NCBI GenBank assembly: GCA_947168395.1
Contig: CAMVLT010000014.1
Location: forward strand, 1-64,000
DNA from: an uncultured Prevotellaceae bacterium
Lineage (GTDB): Bacteria; Bacteroidota; Bacteroidia; Bacteroidales; Bacteroidaceae
Direction of reading: 5' to 3'
DNA length: 64,000 bases
Numbering within the stretch: position 1 is the stretch's first letter; the number at the start of each line of letters is the position of its first letter. Shown here one piece after another: positions 32,350 through 40,564 of this stretch. Under the pieces are notes generated by a model. The model was not told where the DNA came from. It was given only the letters and a program-made list of their open reading frames with translations, and did not search any database. Made by a program: the position numbers and the translations under genes.

Positions 32350-34164
32350 ATGCAAGCAATCATATTGGCGGCCGGCATGGGTCGCAGGCTGGGCGAGAAA
32401 ACTCGTGAGAACACTAAGTGCATGGTAGAGGTGAACGGCGTCAAGCTGATTGACCGTCTGTTGGGGCAGTTGTCGCAATTAGGACTGAGCCGCGTTATCA
32501 TTGTTGTGGGCTATCAAGGTCAGCGGCTTGTCGACTACATTGGCCACCGCTACGATGGAAAGCTGAGGATAGAGTACGCCGAAAACCCCATCTATGACCG
32601 CACGAACAACATCTACTCGCTCTCATTGGTGAAGGAACAGATGCAGGAGGACGATACGCTGCTCATTGAGAGCGACCTCATCTTCAGCGACCGCCTGTTC
32701 TCCATGATTATAGACAATCCGTATCCCAACCTGGCATTGGTAGCCAAGTACGAGACGTGGATGGACGGTACGATGGTGCGCATTGACCAGGAGAACAACA
32801 TTGTGAACTTCGTGCCGAAACAGGCGTTCAAGTACGAGGACGTGGACTATTATTACAAGACGGTGAACATCTATAAATTCTCGCGTGAGTTCAGCCGCCA
32901 GAAGTATGTGCCCTTCCTCGAGGCCTACTGCCACGCCTTAGGCAACAACGAATATTACGAACAGGTGCTGCGCGTCATCACCCTGCTCGACAATGCCGAG
33001 CTGAAGGCTGTGCCCATAGGCAGCGAGAAGTGGTACGAGATTGACGACATTCAGGACTTGGACATTGCCGAGACTATCTTCGCCGAGGATGACGAGATGC
33101 TGCGGCGTTTCAATTACCGCTATGGTGGCCACTGGCGCTTCCCCAAGATGCTGGACTACTGCTACTTGGTGAATCCCTACTTCCCCACCAAGCGCATGAA
33201 AGACGAGCTGCGCTACAACTTCGACACGCTGCTGACGGAATATCCCTCGGGCATGCTGGTCAATTCGTTGCTGGCGGGCAAGTACTTTGGCATCAGACAG
33301 GACTACGTGGTGGTGGGCAATGGAGCCGCTGAGCTGATCAAGAGCCTGATGGAACTGACGACAGGCCGGATAGGCGTCATCTATCCCACATTTGAAGAAT
33401 ATCCGCACCGCCTTTGTCAAGAGAATATAGTGGCGTACCAGCCCGATAACCGTGACCTGAAATATACAGCCGACGACCTTATTGACTACTTCACAGGCAA
33501 GGACATTGAGAGCCTGCTGCTTATCAACCCCGACAACCCCTCGGGCAACTTCATCGGCATGGAGGGCTTGCAAAAACTGATAGCCTGGAGCCGTGAGCAG
33601 CAAGTCACGCTGATTGTGGACGAGTCGTTTGTGGACTTTAGCGACGACTTCGAGAATAATACGCTGCTGTGCAACGAGACGTTGGAGTCCAACCCTCACT
33701 TGGTCGTCATGAAGAGCATCTCCAAGTCCTACGGTGTGCCAGGCCTGCGGTTAGGCATTCTTGCCAGCAGCGACGTAGAGCTGATAAGGCGCATCAAAAA
33801 GGATGTCGCCATCTGGAACATCAATTCCTTCGCCGAGTTCTACATGCAGATATTCGGCAAGTACGAGAATGACTACAAAAAGGCCTGCCGCAAGTTCATC
33901 AGCGAGCGCCGCCGCTTCGAGTTGCTGCTTCATGAGATACCCTACATCAAAGTGCTGCCCACGCAGGCCAATTTCTTCTGCATAGAGCTGACTGGCAAGT
34001 ACACGTCGGCCGAACTGACCAAGCTGCTGCTGGCCCGCTACAACATCATGGTGAAGGACTGCGATTCGAAGAACGGTCTGAAGGGGCGCAACTTCGTCCG
34101 CATCTCCGTCCGTAGTACGGAAGACAACAACCAACTGATACAAGCATTGAAGGAACTGGCATGA
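32350..34164 (+). CDS. LicC-like nucleotidyltransferase fused to a class I/II (HisC/CobD-like) aminotransferase
   Basis: This 604-residue fusion has an N-terminal nucleotidyltransferase (about 1-240). Its motif is ILAAGMGRRLGEKT with NTKCMVEV and a metal-binding ESDLIFSD, as in LicC phosphocholine cytidylyltransferases. The C-terminal PLP enzyme (about 250-604) has NPDNPSGN, IVDESFVDFSDD and SISKSYGVPGLRLG with Lys459 as the likely Schiff-base residue. It resembles histidinol-phosphate aminotransferase or threonine-phosphate decarboxylase. The pair suggests that an amino-phosphate is made and activated as a CDP derivative for transfer to a surface glycan. ATG 32350 is chosen for the promoter position. 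The next gene overlaps by 4 bp. Confidence 0.88.
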   Translation: MQAIILAAGMGRRLGEKTRENTKCMVEVNGVKLIDRLLGQLSQLGLSRVIIVVGYQGQRLVDYIGHRYDGKLRIEYAENPIYDRTNNIYSLSLVKEQMQEDDTLLIESDLIFSDRLFSMIIDNPYPNLALVAKYETWMDGTMVRIDQENNIVNFVPKQAFKYEDVDYYYKTVNIYKFSREFSRQKYVPFLEAYCHALGNNEYYEQVLRVITLLDNAELKAVPIGSEKWYEIDDIQDLDIAETIFAEDDEMLRRFNYRYGGHWRFPKMLDYCYLVNPYFPTKRMKDELRYNFDTLLTEYPSGMLVNSLLAGKYFGIRQDYVVVGNGAAELIKSLMELTTGRIGVIYPTFEEYPHRLCQENIVAYQPDNRDLKYTADDLIDYFTGKDIESLLLINPDNPSGNFIGMEGLQKLIAWSREQQVTLIVDESFVDFSDDFENNTLLCNETLESNPHLVVMKSISKSYGVPGLRLGILASSDVELIRRIKKDVAIWNINSFAEFYMQIFGKYENDYKKACRKFISERRRFELLLHEIPYIKVLPTQANFFCIELTGKYTSAELTKLLLARYNIMVKDCDSKNGLKGRNFVRISVRSTEDNNQLIQALKELA

Positions 34165-35162
34165 AAATATGTGTTTGCGGAGGTGGCAACTTAGGCCACG
34201 TAGTGACGGGATTCATGGCAGCCCGTGGTGCTGATGTCAGTTTGTTGACGCGCCGTCCTGACCGTTGGCAGCAGCAAATCAGCGTCAGCACGCCTGATGG
34301 CGAAACGCTGAAAGGCACCATCGGACGCATCTCTAACCGGCCTGATGAGGTGGTCGCCGATGCCGATATGGTGCTGCTTTGCCTGCCAGGCTACTCCATC
34401 CGCGAGGAACTGCTGCATATCCGTCCCTTCGTGAAGCCTGGTGCTGCCGTTGGCAGCATCGTCAGCAGCACGGGGTTCTTCTTCGAGGCGATGGAACTGC
34501 TGCCGCCTGATACGCCGCTGTTTGGGTTCCAGCGTGTGCCTTTCATAGCCCGCACGGTGGAATATGGCCACTCGGCATCCCTCTTGGGTTACAAACCCAC
34601 CCTCCACATAGCCATCGAACAGACAGAAAACAAAGAACCGCTCCGTCAGTCCATTGAGCATCTGTTAGCTACGCCTACCGTCCTGTTGGGTAGCCACTAC
34701 GAAGTGAGCCTCACTAACAGCAACCCCATCCTGCACCCCTCCCGCCTCTATACCCTGTGGAAAGACTGGCACGAGGGCGTAGTGTATCCTTCGCGTACCT
34801 TTTTTTATAAAGAGTGGACTGACGAGGCCTCCGAGTTGCTGATAGCAATGGACCGCGAGTTCTTCCAGTTACTGAGGGCCTTACCCGTTCGCGAGGGCAG
34901 CATCCCCACCATTCTCGACTACTACGAGAGCACAGATGCTCCGTCGCTGACCCGCAAGCTGCGCTCTATCCAGGCCTTTAAGGACATTCTGTCGCCGATG
35001 AAAGCGGTGGACGGCGGATTTGTGCCCGACTTCGAGAGCCGTTATTTCACAGAGGACTTCCCCTACGGACTACGCATCATCCAAGAGCAGGCCCGCAAGC
35101 ATCAGACGCCAACGCCCGTCATCGACCGCGTGATGGAGTGGGGCATGAATAGCATCAAATAG
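34161..35162 (+). CDS. Opine (octopine/nopaline) dehydrogenase-like NAD(P)-dependent enzyme
   Basis: This 333-residue protein has an N-terminal Rossmann fold (KICVCGGGNLGHVVTGFMAARG) and a C-terminal helical domain with HPSRLYTLW and STDAPSLTRK, as in octopine/nopaline dehydrogenases. Those enzymes reductively condense an amino acid with an oxo acid. It overlaps the fused gene by 4 bp and LicD follows after 6 bp, so it should act in the same pathway. The substrate is unknown, and reduction of another imine or ketone is possible. Confidence 0.8.
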   Translation: MKICVCGGGNLGHVVTGFMAARGADVSLLTRRPDRWQQQISVSTPDGETLKGTIGRISNRPDEVVADADMVLLCLPGYSIREELLHIRPFVKPGAAVGSIVSSTGFFFEAMELLPPDTPLFGFQRVPFIARTVEYGHSASLLGYKPTLHIAIEQTENKEPLRQSIEHLLATPTVLLGSHYEVSLTNSNPILHPSRLYTLWKDWHEGVVYPSRTFFYKEWTDEASELLIAMDREFFQLLRALPVREGSIPTILDYYESTDAPSLTRKLRSIQAFKDILSPMKAVDGGFVPDFESRYFTEDFPYGLRIIQEQARKHQTPTPVIDRVMEWGMNSIK

Positions 35163-35168
35163 AACGAG

Positions 35169-35996
35169 ATGATAGACCACGAACAACTACGACAGCAGTA
35201 TAACCCTGACGGCTCGCAACTGCGCCGCCAGCAGCTGCGGATGCTCGACATTCTGATAGAGGTAGACCGCATCTGCAAGAAACACCAAATCGAGTACTGG
35301 CTCAGCAGCGGCACCCTCATCGGCGCCCTGCGCCACAACGGTTTCATACCCTGGGACGACGACCTGGACATCGAGATGATGCGCAAGGACTACTTGCGAT
35401 TGCTGGAAGTGTTGCCCAGGGAATTGCCCGACTGGCTTGCCCTCCAAAGTGACGAGACGGACCCTGCCTACTTTTTCTTCTATGCCAAGGTGCGCGACCG
35501 CCGTTCCCTGATGTTGGAGAACAACGGCTACGACCGTATGTGGAAGGAGCAGGGCATCTACATCGACATCTTTCCCATGGAGCGGCACCCCATCTGGCTC
35601 CATAAGCTGACTGAGAAAAGTTTCGGACATGCCTATAAGATATGGCGTACCAGTACGGATGACAACCGCAGTTTGCGACAGGTGCGCCGCATCTTCCGCT
35701 TCAACAAGCAGTTGGTCTATCCGCTGCTGCGCCTGCTGTGCAAGCTGCTGCCCGACAAGACCATCACCAGCGGCATGGGCATTCCCTTCCACAATCCGCG
35801 CTACGCCAAGGACATCTTCCCGCTGACTACCCACCAGTTTGAGGACAAGGAGTTTCCCGTTCCCTACAATGCCGATGCCCTGCTGCGCCGCCTGTACGGC
35901 GACTATATGCAGTTGCCTGACCTTAGCAAGCTGAACCTCCATGTAAGTAAACTTGAATTCTATGATGACAGAAAACAGACTTCCTGCAAAGAATGA
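35169..35996 (+). CDS. LicD-family phosphotransferase
   Basis: This 275-residue protein has the LicD core WLSSGTLIGALRHNGFIPWDDDLDIEM (residues 44-70, acidic triad 63-65 and Asp67) and GIYIDIFPM. LicD-type enzymes move a phospho-substituent (phosphocholine in Streptococcus and Haemophilus) from a CDP carrier to a glycan. With the LicC-like domain two genes upstream this makes a coherent activate-and-transfer route. The 3' end overlaps the next gene by about 35 bp. Confidence 0.9.
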   Translation: MIDHEQLRQQYNPDGSQLRRQQLRMLDILIEVDRICKKHQIEYWLSSGTLIGALRHNGFIPWDDDLDIEMMRKDYLRLLEVLPRELPDWLALQSDETDPAYFFFYAKVRDRRSLMLENNGYDRMWKEQGIYIDIFPMERHPIWLHKLTEKSFGHAYKIWRTSTDDNRSLRQVRRIFRFNKQLVYPLLRLLCKLLPDKTITSGMGIPFHNPRYAKDIFPLTTHQFEDKEFPVPYNADALLRRLYGDYMQLPDLSKLNLHVSKLEFYDDRKQTSCKE

Positions 35997-36999
35997 CGTA
36001 GCCGTATTGCTGTTGTTCTTTAATCGTCCGTCGACCTTCGGGCAAGTGTTCGCCGAAGTGAAGAAGGCCCGCCCCTCGCGGCTGTTCCTTTATCAGGACG
36101 GACCTCGCGGCGATCGCGATATGGCCGGCATCAAGGCCTGCCGTGAGATAGCCGAGGACATTGACTGGGAGTGTGAGGTCTACCGCATGTATCAGGAAAA
36201 GAACGTCGGCTGCGACCCTTCGGAGTACATTTCCCAGAAGTGGGCCTTTTCTGTGGTCGACAAGTGCATCGTCTTAGAGGATGACGATGTGCCGTCGCAG
36301 TCGTTCTTCCCTTTCTGCAAGGAGATGTTAGACCGCTATGAGCACGACGAGCGGGTGACGATGATAGCAGGTTTCAATACCGATGAGGTTACGGCAGACG
36401 TGCCCTACGACTACTTCTTCACCACCGTTTTCTCCATCTGGGGCTGGGCATCGTGGCGGCGTGTCATTGACCAGTGGGACGGGAAGTACTCGTTTCTTGA
36501 CGACGACTTCAACATGCACCAGTTGCGCCAGTTGGTAGCCGAGCGCCGTTATCGGCGCACCATGCTGCAGATGTGCTACGACCACCGTGCGTTGGGCAAG
36601 GAGTATTACGAGAGCATATTCTGGGCGGCCATGATGTTCGGCCACGGGCTGGCTATCATGCCATCGAAGAATCTGGTCAACAACCTGGGCATTACGGCCG
36701 GCAGCAGCTCCACCCACTATGCCGGATCGCTCGAAACGATGCCCCGCCGCTTGCGCCACATCTTCACCATGAAGCGTTACGAAATGCAGTTTCCGTTGAA
36801 GCATCCGCGCTACGTCATCGAGAACGTCGACTACCTGCACCGCTTCTACTTGGTCAATGCATACGGGCACCCTTGGCGTAAGATACAGTATTCGTTGGAG
36901 GAATTGTGGCTTAACCTGCGCTACGGCAACTTCGCCTTCATCGGGAAAGCCGTGAAAAACCGCATTGTGAAGCTATTGGGAAAGAAGAAGTACAGCTGA
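35962..36999 (+). CDS. Glycosyltransferase with DxD motif (GT-A type)
   Basis: This cytoplasmic protein of about 345 residues starts with VAVLLLFFNRPSTFGQVF, has the metal/nucleotide-sugar motif VLEDDDVPSQSFF, and an acceptor region with IWGWASWRR. It resembles bacterial proteins related to GNT-I-type transferases and those named glycosyltransferase in Bacteroidales capsule loci. The start is in the end of licD, and ATG 35962 or 35965 is preferred over 35953. It ends 4 bp from the convergent fucosyltransferase-like gene. Confidence 0.82.
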   Translation: MMTENRLPAKNDVAVLLLFFNRPSTFGQVFAEVKKARPSRLFLYQDGPRGDRDMAGIKACREIAEDIDWECEVYRMYQEKNVGCDPSEYISQKWAFSVVDKCIVLEDDDVPSQSFFPFCKEMLDRYEHDERVTMIAGFNTDEVTADVPYDYFFTTVFSIWGWASWRRVIDQWDGKYSFLDDDFNMHQLRQLVAERRYRRTMLQMCYDHRALGKEYYESIFWAAMMFGHGLAIMPSKNLVNNLGITAGSSSTHYAGSLETMPRRLRHIFTMKRYEMQFPLKHPRYVIENVDYLHRFYLVNAYGHPWRKIQYSLEELWLNLRYGNFAFIGKAVKNRIVKLLGKKKYS

Positions 37000-37003
37000 C
37001 CGT

Positions 37004-37831
37004 TCAGAGGCTGAGCACCTCTATCGGCGTGCCTCCTATCTTGGCGGCCATCGGCGAGAATGAACTGCTTGCCGACCCGTAGATTTTGCTGGTGGCAGCC
37101 AATGTGTACATATCGGCCAGTCCACCCCTGATGCCCTCCACGCTGTTGCGGTCGGCAGTTGCCGTTGGCGTGATGATGCGATTGCCGAAGCGTTGGCGGA
37201 AGGTTCGCTTCACGTCGTCGTTGTCCGTAGCTAAGAATACCTTCGTGTCGGCGTTGGCCGCTATTTCCGCTTCCACCTTTTCTATAAACAGCCTGTCAGG
37301 GCTGTGCTCTATCGACTCAACATGGTCAGTACGGCGGATGTGCAGCCCGATGGTATGGTCGGAGAATTGTGAACGGTAGCCGTCAACCTGCTCAGTCACC
37401 TCCTTGACGGGCTGGAACAACTCGCGGTAGAGGCTGTCGGGGAATGTGCCGAACACCTGATAGCAGCTCATGTAGCAACGGTATCCCTTGGCCCATGCGC
37501 TGAAGTCGAAGTCCTGTTTCTTCAGCGGTGTCACCATTTGCTCCTTGATATGCCGCTCGAAGAGCAACCGCTGGGGTAGGGCAGGCAGCCACAGGTTACG
37601 GCGGCGGGCACGGTCGTAGAGCAGCTTGTCCGTCAGCGTGGCCTCCCTCAGCCTGATTTGGGCGGGGAGGACGAACACAGAGTGGAACGGAGCGTTCAGC
37701 GCCCAGTCCTGGAACCAAACTATCTGCAGGTCGCTCCCAGTCTCTTGTGTCAAGGCGTAGGCCGAGGCAATGGCCCGCATTCTGTTGGCCAGTCCGCCAG
37801 AGGGTATAAACATCAAACTTCCCTTTTTCAT
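37004..37831 (-). CDS. Fucosyltransferase-like (O-FucT/NodZ superfamily) glycosyltransferase
   Basis: This 275-residue protein has the N-terminal loop GGLANRMRAIASAYALT and the GDP-fucose motif IGLHIRRTDH, followed by VFLATDNDDVKRTF and SSFSPMAAKIGG. These are conserved in alpha-1,2/1,6 and O-fucosyltransferase-type enzymes. It would add a deoxyhexose, probably fucose, to a surface glycan or protein. It is transcribed alone on the minus strand from a TAATTTTG box (37879-37886). Confidence 0.82.
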   Translation of the reverse strand: MKKGSLMFIPSGGLANRMRAIASAYALTQETGSDLQIVWFQDWALNAPFHSVFVLPAQIRLREATLTDKLLYDRARRRNLWLPALPQRLLFERHIKEQMVTPLKKQDFDFSAWAKGYRCYMSCYQVFGTFPDSLYRELFQPVKEVTEQVDGYRSQFSDHTIGLHIRRTDHVESIEHSPDRLFIEKVEAEIAANADTKVFLATDNDDVKRTFRQRFGNRIITPTATADRNSVEGIRGGLADMYTLAATSKIYGSASSSFSPMAAKIGGTPIEVLSL

Positions 37832-37878
37832 TGTTTCTTCTGCTTTGGGTCGACAAGTGCCCTTGCCGTATTGGTTTG

Positions 37879-37886
37879 CAAAATTA
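37879..37886 (-). promoter_or_regulatory. -7 box TAATTTTG for the fucosyltransferase-like gene
   Basis: CAAAATTA on the plus strand lies 48 nt upstream of ATG 37831, divergent from the acyltransferase promoter. Confidence 0.55.
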
Positions 37887-37908
37887 CGAAAAAAATATCA
37901 ATTATCAG

Positions 37909-37938
37909 TTGCCATTTACCATTTATTTCGTACCTTTG
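37909..37938 (+). promoter_or_regulatory. Bacteroidetes promoter of the acyltransferase gene
   Basis: TTG (37909-37911), 19 bp, then TACCTTTG (37931-37938), 19 nt before ATG 37958. Confidence 0.65.
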
Positions 37939-37957
37939 CAGAAAATTACCCGTTCAC

Positions 37958-39049
37958 ATGGATATACCCGTCAAGAAACCCCGCTTGGAATGGCTCGATG
38001 CGTTGCGCGGCTTTACCATGATTCTCGTCGTAGCCAACCATGTCAGCCAGATAGGTTTCGGGCAGCATTGGAAGTGGTCGTCGTCGTTGCCTTTCCTCTT
38101 GCTGTTCCGCATGCCGCTGTTCTTCTTCGTCAGCGGATTCCTGGCCTACAAGGCTGCACAAGTGTGGGATGCCCACAATCTCGGGCAGTTGCTGCTCAAG
38201 AAGTTGCGGGTGCAGCTCATCCCAACGGCCGTTTTCTTCGTGCTGTTCTGTGCGCTGGTTTGCAATAACTTTGCCGACAGCCTCGTCAGCAACCTCCATT
38301 CTCCCACGAAGGGCGGCTACTGGTTCACCATCGCCTTGCTCTGGATGTTCGTCATCTACTATCTTTTCTCGTACGCCGAGAGCAAGTTGCTGGCGCTGTT
38401 TCCAAAGATTCCCTCGTGGTTGCCCATCACGCTGCTGTTCATCATCTCCTTGGGCTTCTACGAAACCTGCTTCCTTCCCAAGATATTCCCTTGGGCGCAG
38501 GGACATAAGATGCCTCCTATCCAATGGTTGAACGACCTGTGCTTAGAGCGGGTGTTCTTTCACTTCCCCTTCTTCTTGTTTGGCAACATCGTACACCGTT
38601 ACTGGAAGCAGGCCCAGCGTGTGATGGACAGCCGCTGGTTCTACCCGATAGTCATTGTCATCGTCATCCTTTCTGCCGCCGATGTCATCAAGTGGCATAA
38701 CCTCAAGTTCGCATGGACTAACCTGCCCTCGACGCTGGCTAAGTTCGGACTGCTGACCATTGCCTTTATGTATTTCCGCTACTATCAGCAGTACTTCTCG
38801 CGCCGCACGGTCATCGGCAGTTCGTTGCAGTATATCGGCCGCCGTACGCTCGACATCTACCTCATCCACTTCTTCTTCATGCCGAACATACCGACCATAG
38901 GCTCATTCTTCGACAAGTATCGTCACAACTTTGTGCTCGACTCCACAATGGCGGTGCTCATAGCCCTGCTCATCATCGCTTTCTGCTGTATCACGTCCAA
39001 CATCCTGCGCGTCAGTCCCTTCCTCAAAAAGTGGCTCTTCGGACGATGA
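37958..39049 (+). CDS. Acyltransferase-3 family membrane protein
   Basis: This 363-residue protein has about ten membrane helices and starts with the family motif RLEWLDALRGFTMILVVANH (the catalytic-type His at its end), then PLFFFVSGF. Acyltransferase-3 enzymes O-acetylate or succinylate exported polysaccharides. The frame is open to 37658 but ATG 37958 follows a good promoter and starts just before the conserved motif. It fits the surrounding surface-glycan genes. Confidence 0.9.
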   Translation: MDIPVKKPRLEWLDALRGFTMILVVANHVSQIGFGQHWKWSSSLPFLLLFRMPLFFFVSGFLAYKAAQVWDAHNLGQLLLKKLRVQLIPTAVFFVLFCALVCNNFADSLVSNLHSPTKGGYWFTIALLWMFVIYYLFSYAESKLLALFPKIPSWLPITLLFIISLGFYETCFLPKIFPWAQGHKMPPIQWLNDLCLERVFFHFPFFLFGNIVHRYWKQAQRVMDSRWFYPIVIVIVILSAADVIKWHNLKFAWTNLPSTLAKFGLLTIAFMYFRYYQQYFSRRTVIGSSLQYIGRRTLDIYLIHFFFMPNIPTIGSFFDKYRHNFVLDSTMAVLIALLIIAFCCITSNILRVSPFLKKWLFGR

Positions 39050-39096
39050 GAGATGAGAAAATCTGGGGAGGGTTATAATTAAAGACAAAAAGGTGG

Positions 39097-39414
39097 TTGA
39101 TTCAAGGGTGTATGAATACAACGATTCCTGACGACGTTCTAAGCATCTTCCATGAAGCCTTCCGTAATTGCGTAGGTCTCACTTCGATTAATATTCCAAG
39201 TAGCGTAACTTATATCGGACAGGATGCTTTCCAAGGCTGTAGTAGCCTGACATCTATTCATAGCCAAATAGAGAATCCTTCAGACTGCATGGTCGTTTCC
39301 CAATTTGATAGTGATATCTATTCTTCTGCAACATTGTACGTCCCCAAGGGTTCTCGCGAAGCTTATATGAGAACAAATCCTTGGGATAAGTTCAAAAACA
39401 TTGTTGAAGAATAA
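39097..39414 (+). pseudogene. Fragment of a BspA-type leucine-rich repeat protein
   Basis: The 105-residue frame has about two LRR_5/BspA repeats (CVGLTSINIPSSVTYIGQDAFQGCSSLTSI) and the typical end LYVPKGSREAYMRTNPWDKFKNI. It has no signal peptide and too few repeats for a working protein of this class, whereas the complete paralogue at 50987-52459 has both. It is most likely the 3' remnant of a longer gene. A short expressed protein cannot be excluded. Confidence 0.65.
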
Positions 39415-39434
39415 TCTTGCCTACGTAAAATATC

Positions 39435-39474
39435 AGCGGGGAATCATGACAACAGAAAGTCACGGTTCTCCGCT
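39435..39474 (+). terminator. Possible terminator after the LRR fragment
   Basis: AGCGGGGAA (39435-39443) pairs with TTCTCCGCT (39466-39474) with one G-T pair, followed by TTGTTAATTATTTTC. Confidence 0.5.
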
Positions 39475-39545
39475 TTGTTAATTATTTTCGCATAGCCCTT
39501 TTGTTACAAAAAGTACTCTGAAACGCCCTGAAAACGGGGGTTTGA

Positions 39546-39633
39546 GTTTACCCTAGGTAAACCCGGAGTTTACCCTACTTAAACCCTGGGTTTACCCTAC
39601 CTAAACTCTGAGTTTGCCCGGAGGAAAGTTGGA
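39546..39633. repeat. 22-bp tandem repeat with GTTTACCCTAGGTAAAC palindromes
   Basis: Units start at 39546, 39568, 39590 and 39612, an exact 22-bp period. The first contains the palindrome GTTTACCCTAGGTAAAC, and the others are imperfect versions; the last is degenerate. The same type of array occurs at 49420-49485. It lies in decayed DNA and is not coding. Confidence 0.8.
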
Positions 39634-39701
39634 GCCTTGATTAACTATCTTTATGTTGTAAATAATTTTCACAATATGACAGAATGAGGGAACTGGTTGA
39701 A

Positions 39702-39869
39702 TCTTACATCTGACAGTCTTACAGTTGGAAAACGGGCATTATGGAGACAGAACCGTGTGAAGTGATGATAGATAAATAATAAAATAGAATTCCTATTTAT
39801 TTATTTCTTGTTATTCCTATTTACTGTCTTGGGGCATAGTTTTCAACTGTCAGACTGTCAGGTGTAAGA
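39702..39869. repeat. 168-bp element with ~31-bp terminal inverted repeats
   Basis: The left arm (39702-39733, TCTTACATCTGACAGTCT...) and right arm (39839-39869) are inverted copies with about three mismatches. Each arm contains two short ACAGT/GACAGT repeats. The 105-bp centre is AT-rich and non-coding. It lies upstream of a DUF3987 remnant. The adjoining 39634-39701 and 39870-40062 hold no supported gene. Confidence 0.7.
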
Positions 39870-40066
39870 AATCGAGGTGATTATTTTGCTCATTCAAAGA
39901 AAATGTGTACATTTGCAGTCTCTTACTGAAGTTAAATTTTCATGCAATATGATACATGTACACACGGGATTCCGGTGTGTACTAGAAGCGTGTACGCAGC
40001 TGGAGGCGCAAGGCCTGGTAGGGAAGAGCTGGAGGCCATTCGACGTAGAGTGGTAACAGCCGTTAT

Positions 40067-40227
40067 TTCAGTTATTTCAGTTTTTCAGTTATATTTAAGG
40101 GGGGTGTTTATTCGTCAATTCCGTTTCAATATATATGTAACTACTTAATAATTAATTAGTTATATATTATATATAGGAAAACTGAAGGAATGGCATACCC
40201 CCAAGACCTAACTGAAAAACTGAAATA
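40067..40227. repeat. CAGTTATTT-type repeats and inverted copy
   Basis: TTATTTCAG recurs and runs into TTTCAGTTTTTCAGTTATA (40067-40095). A reverse-complement copy (CTAACTGAAAAACTGAAATA, 40207-40226) lies about 110 bp further on. The intervening DNA is AT-rich. It precedes the DUF3987 remnant and looks like a regulatory or origin-like region of a decayed mobile module. Confidence 0.55.
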
Positions 40228-40279
40228 TCATAGGAATAATTCGCAATTTGTTTATTCACTAAAAAGCACGTAACTCATT

Positions 40280-40537
40280 ATGATATACGACATTACAAAG
40301 ACAACGCCCCCCGAGATGCCAACCCTCGGCAAGGGCTTGGAGACCCAGCGACTGCTGCTCTCACAGACGAGCAAAGACATGTTTCAGCCCGAACACCCCC
40401 TGCTTTACGCACCTTTGGGGTCGAAAATCTCGGGTGCAGAGTTCCAGTACCCCAGCGGCCAATGGCTCGAACCGTGCGGTCAGATACGGCTTTTGTGCGC
40501 CGATTCGGGCCAAGCGGAGCATCGTGGCCAGTTTTAA
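40280..40537 (+). pseudogene. N-terminal remnant of a DUF3987 (VapE/primase-like) protein
   Basis: The 85-residue frame (YDITKTTPPEMPTLGKGLE, QRLLLSQTSKDMFQP, LGSKISGAEFQYPSGQWLEPCG) matches my recollection of the start of long DUF3987 proteins found in Bacteroides mobile modules and next to capsule loci. After about residue 70 the match is lost and a stop follows, with no continuation before the convergent glycosyltransferase gene at 40565. It is a truncated remnant, so this spot is probably an old insertion in the glycan locus. Confidence 0.6.
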
Positions 40538-40564
40538 GGCGGGCTGCGTGATGTGGGCGAGAGA

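Noticed and set aside
39942..40148. 68-codon plus-strand open frame
   Set aside because: No recognisable domain, low-complexity ends, and it lies among repeats of a decayed module.
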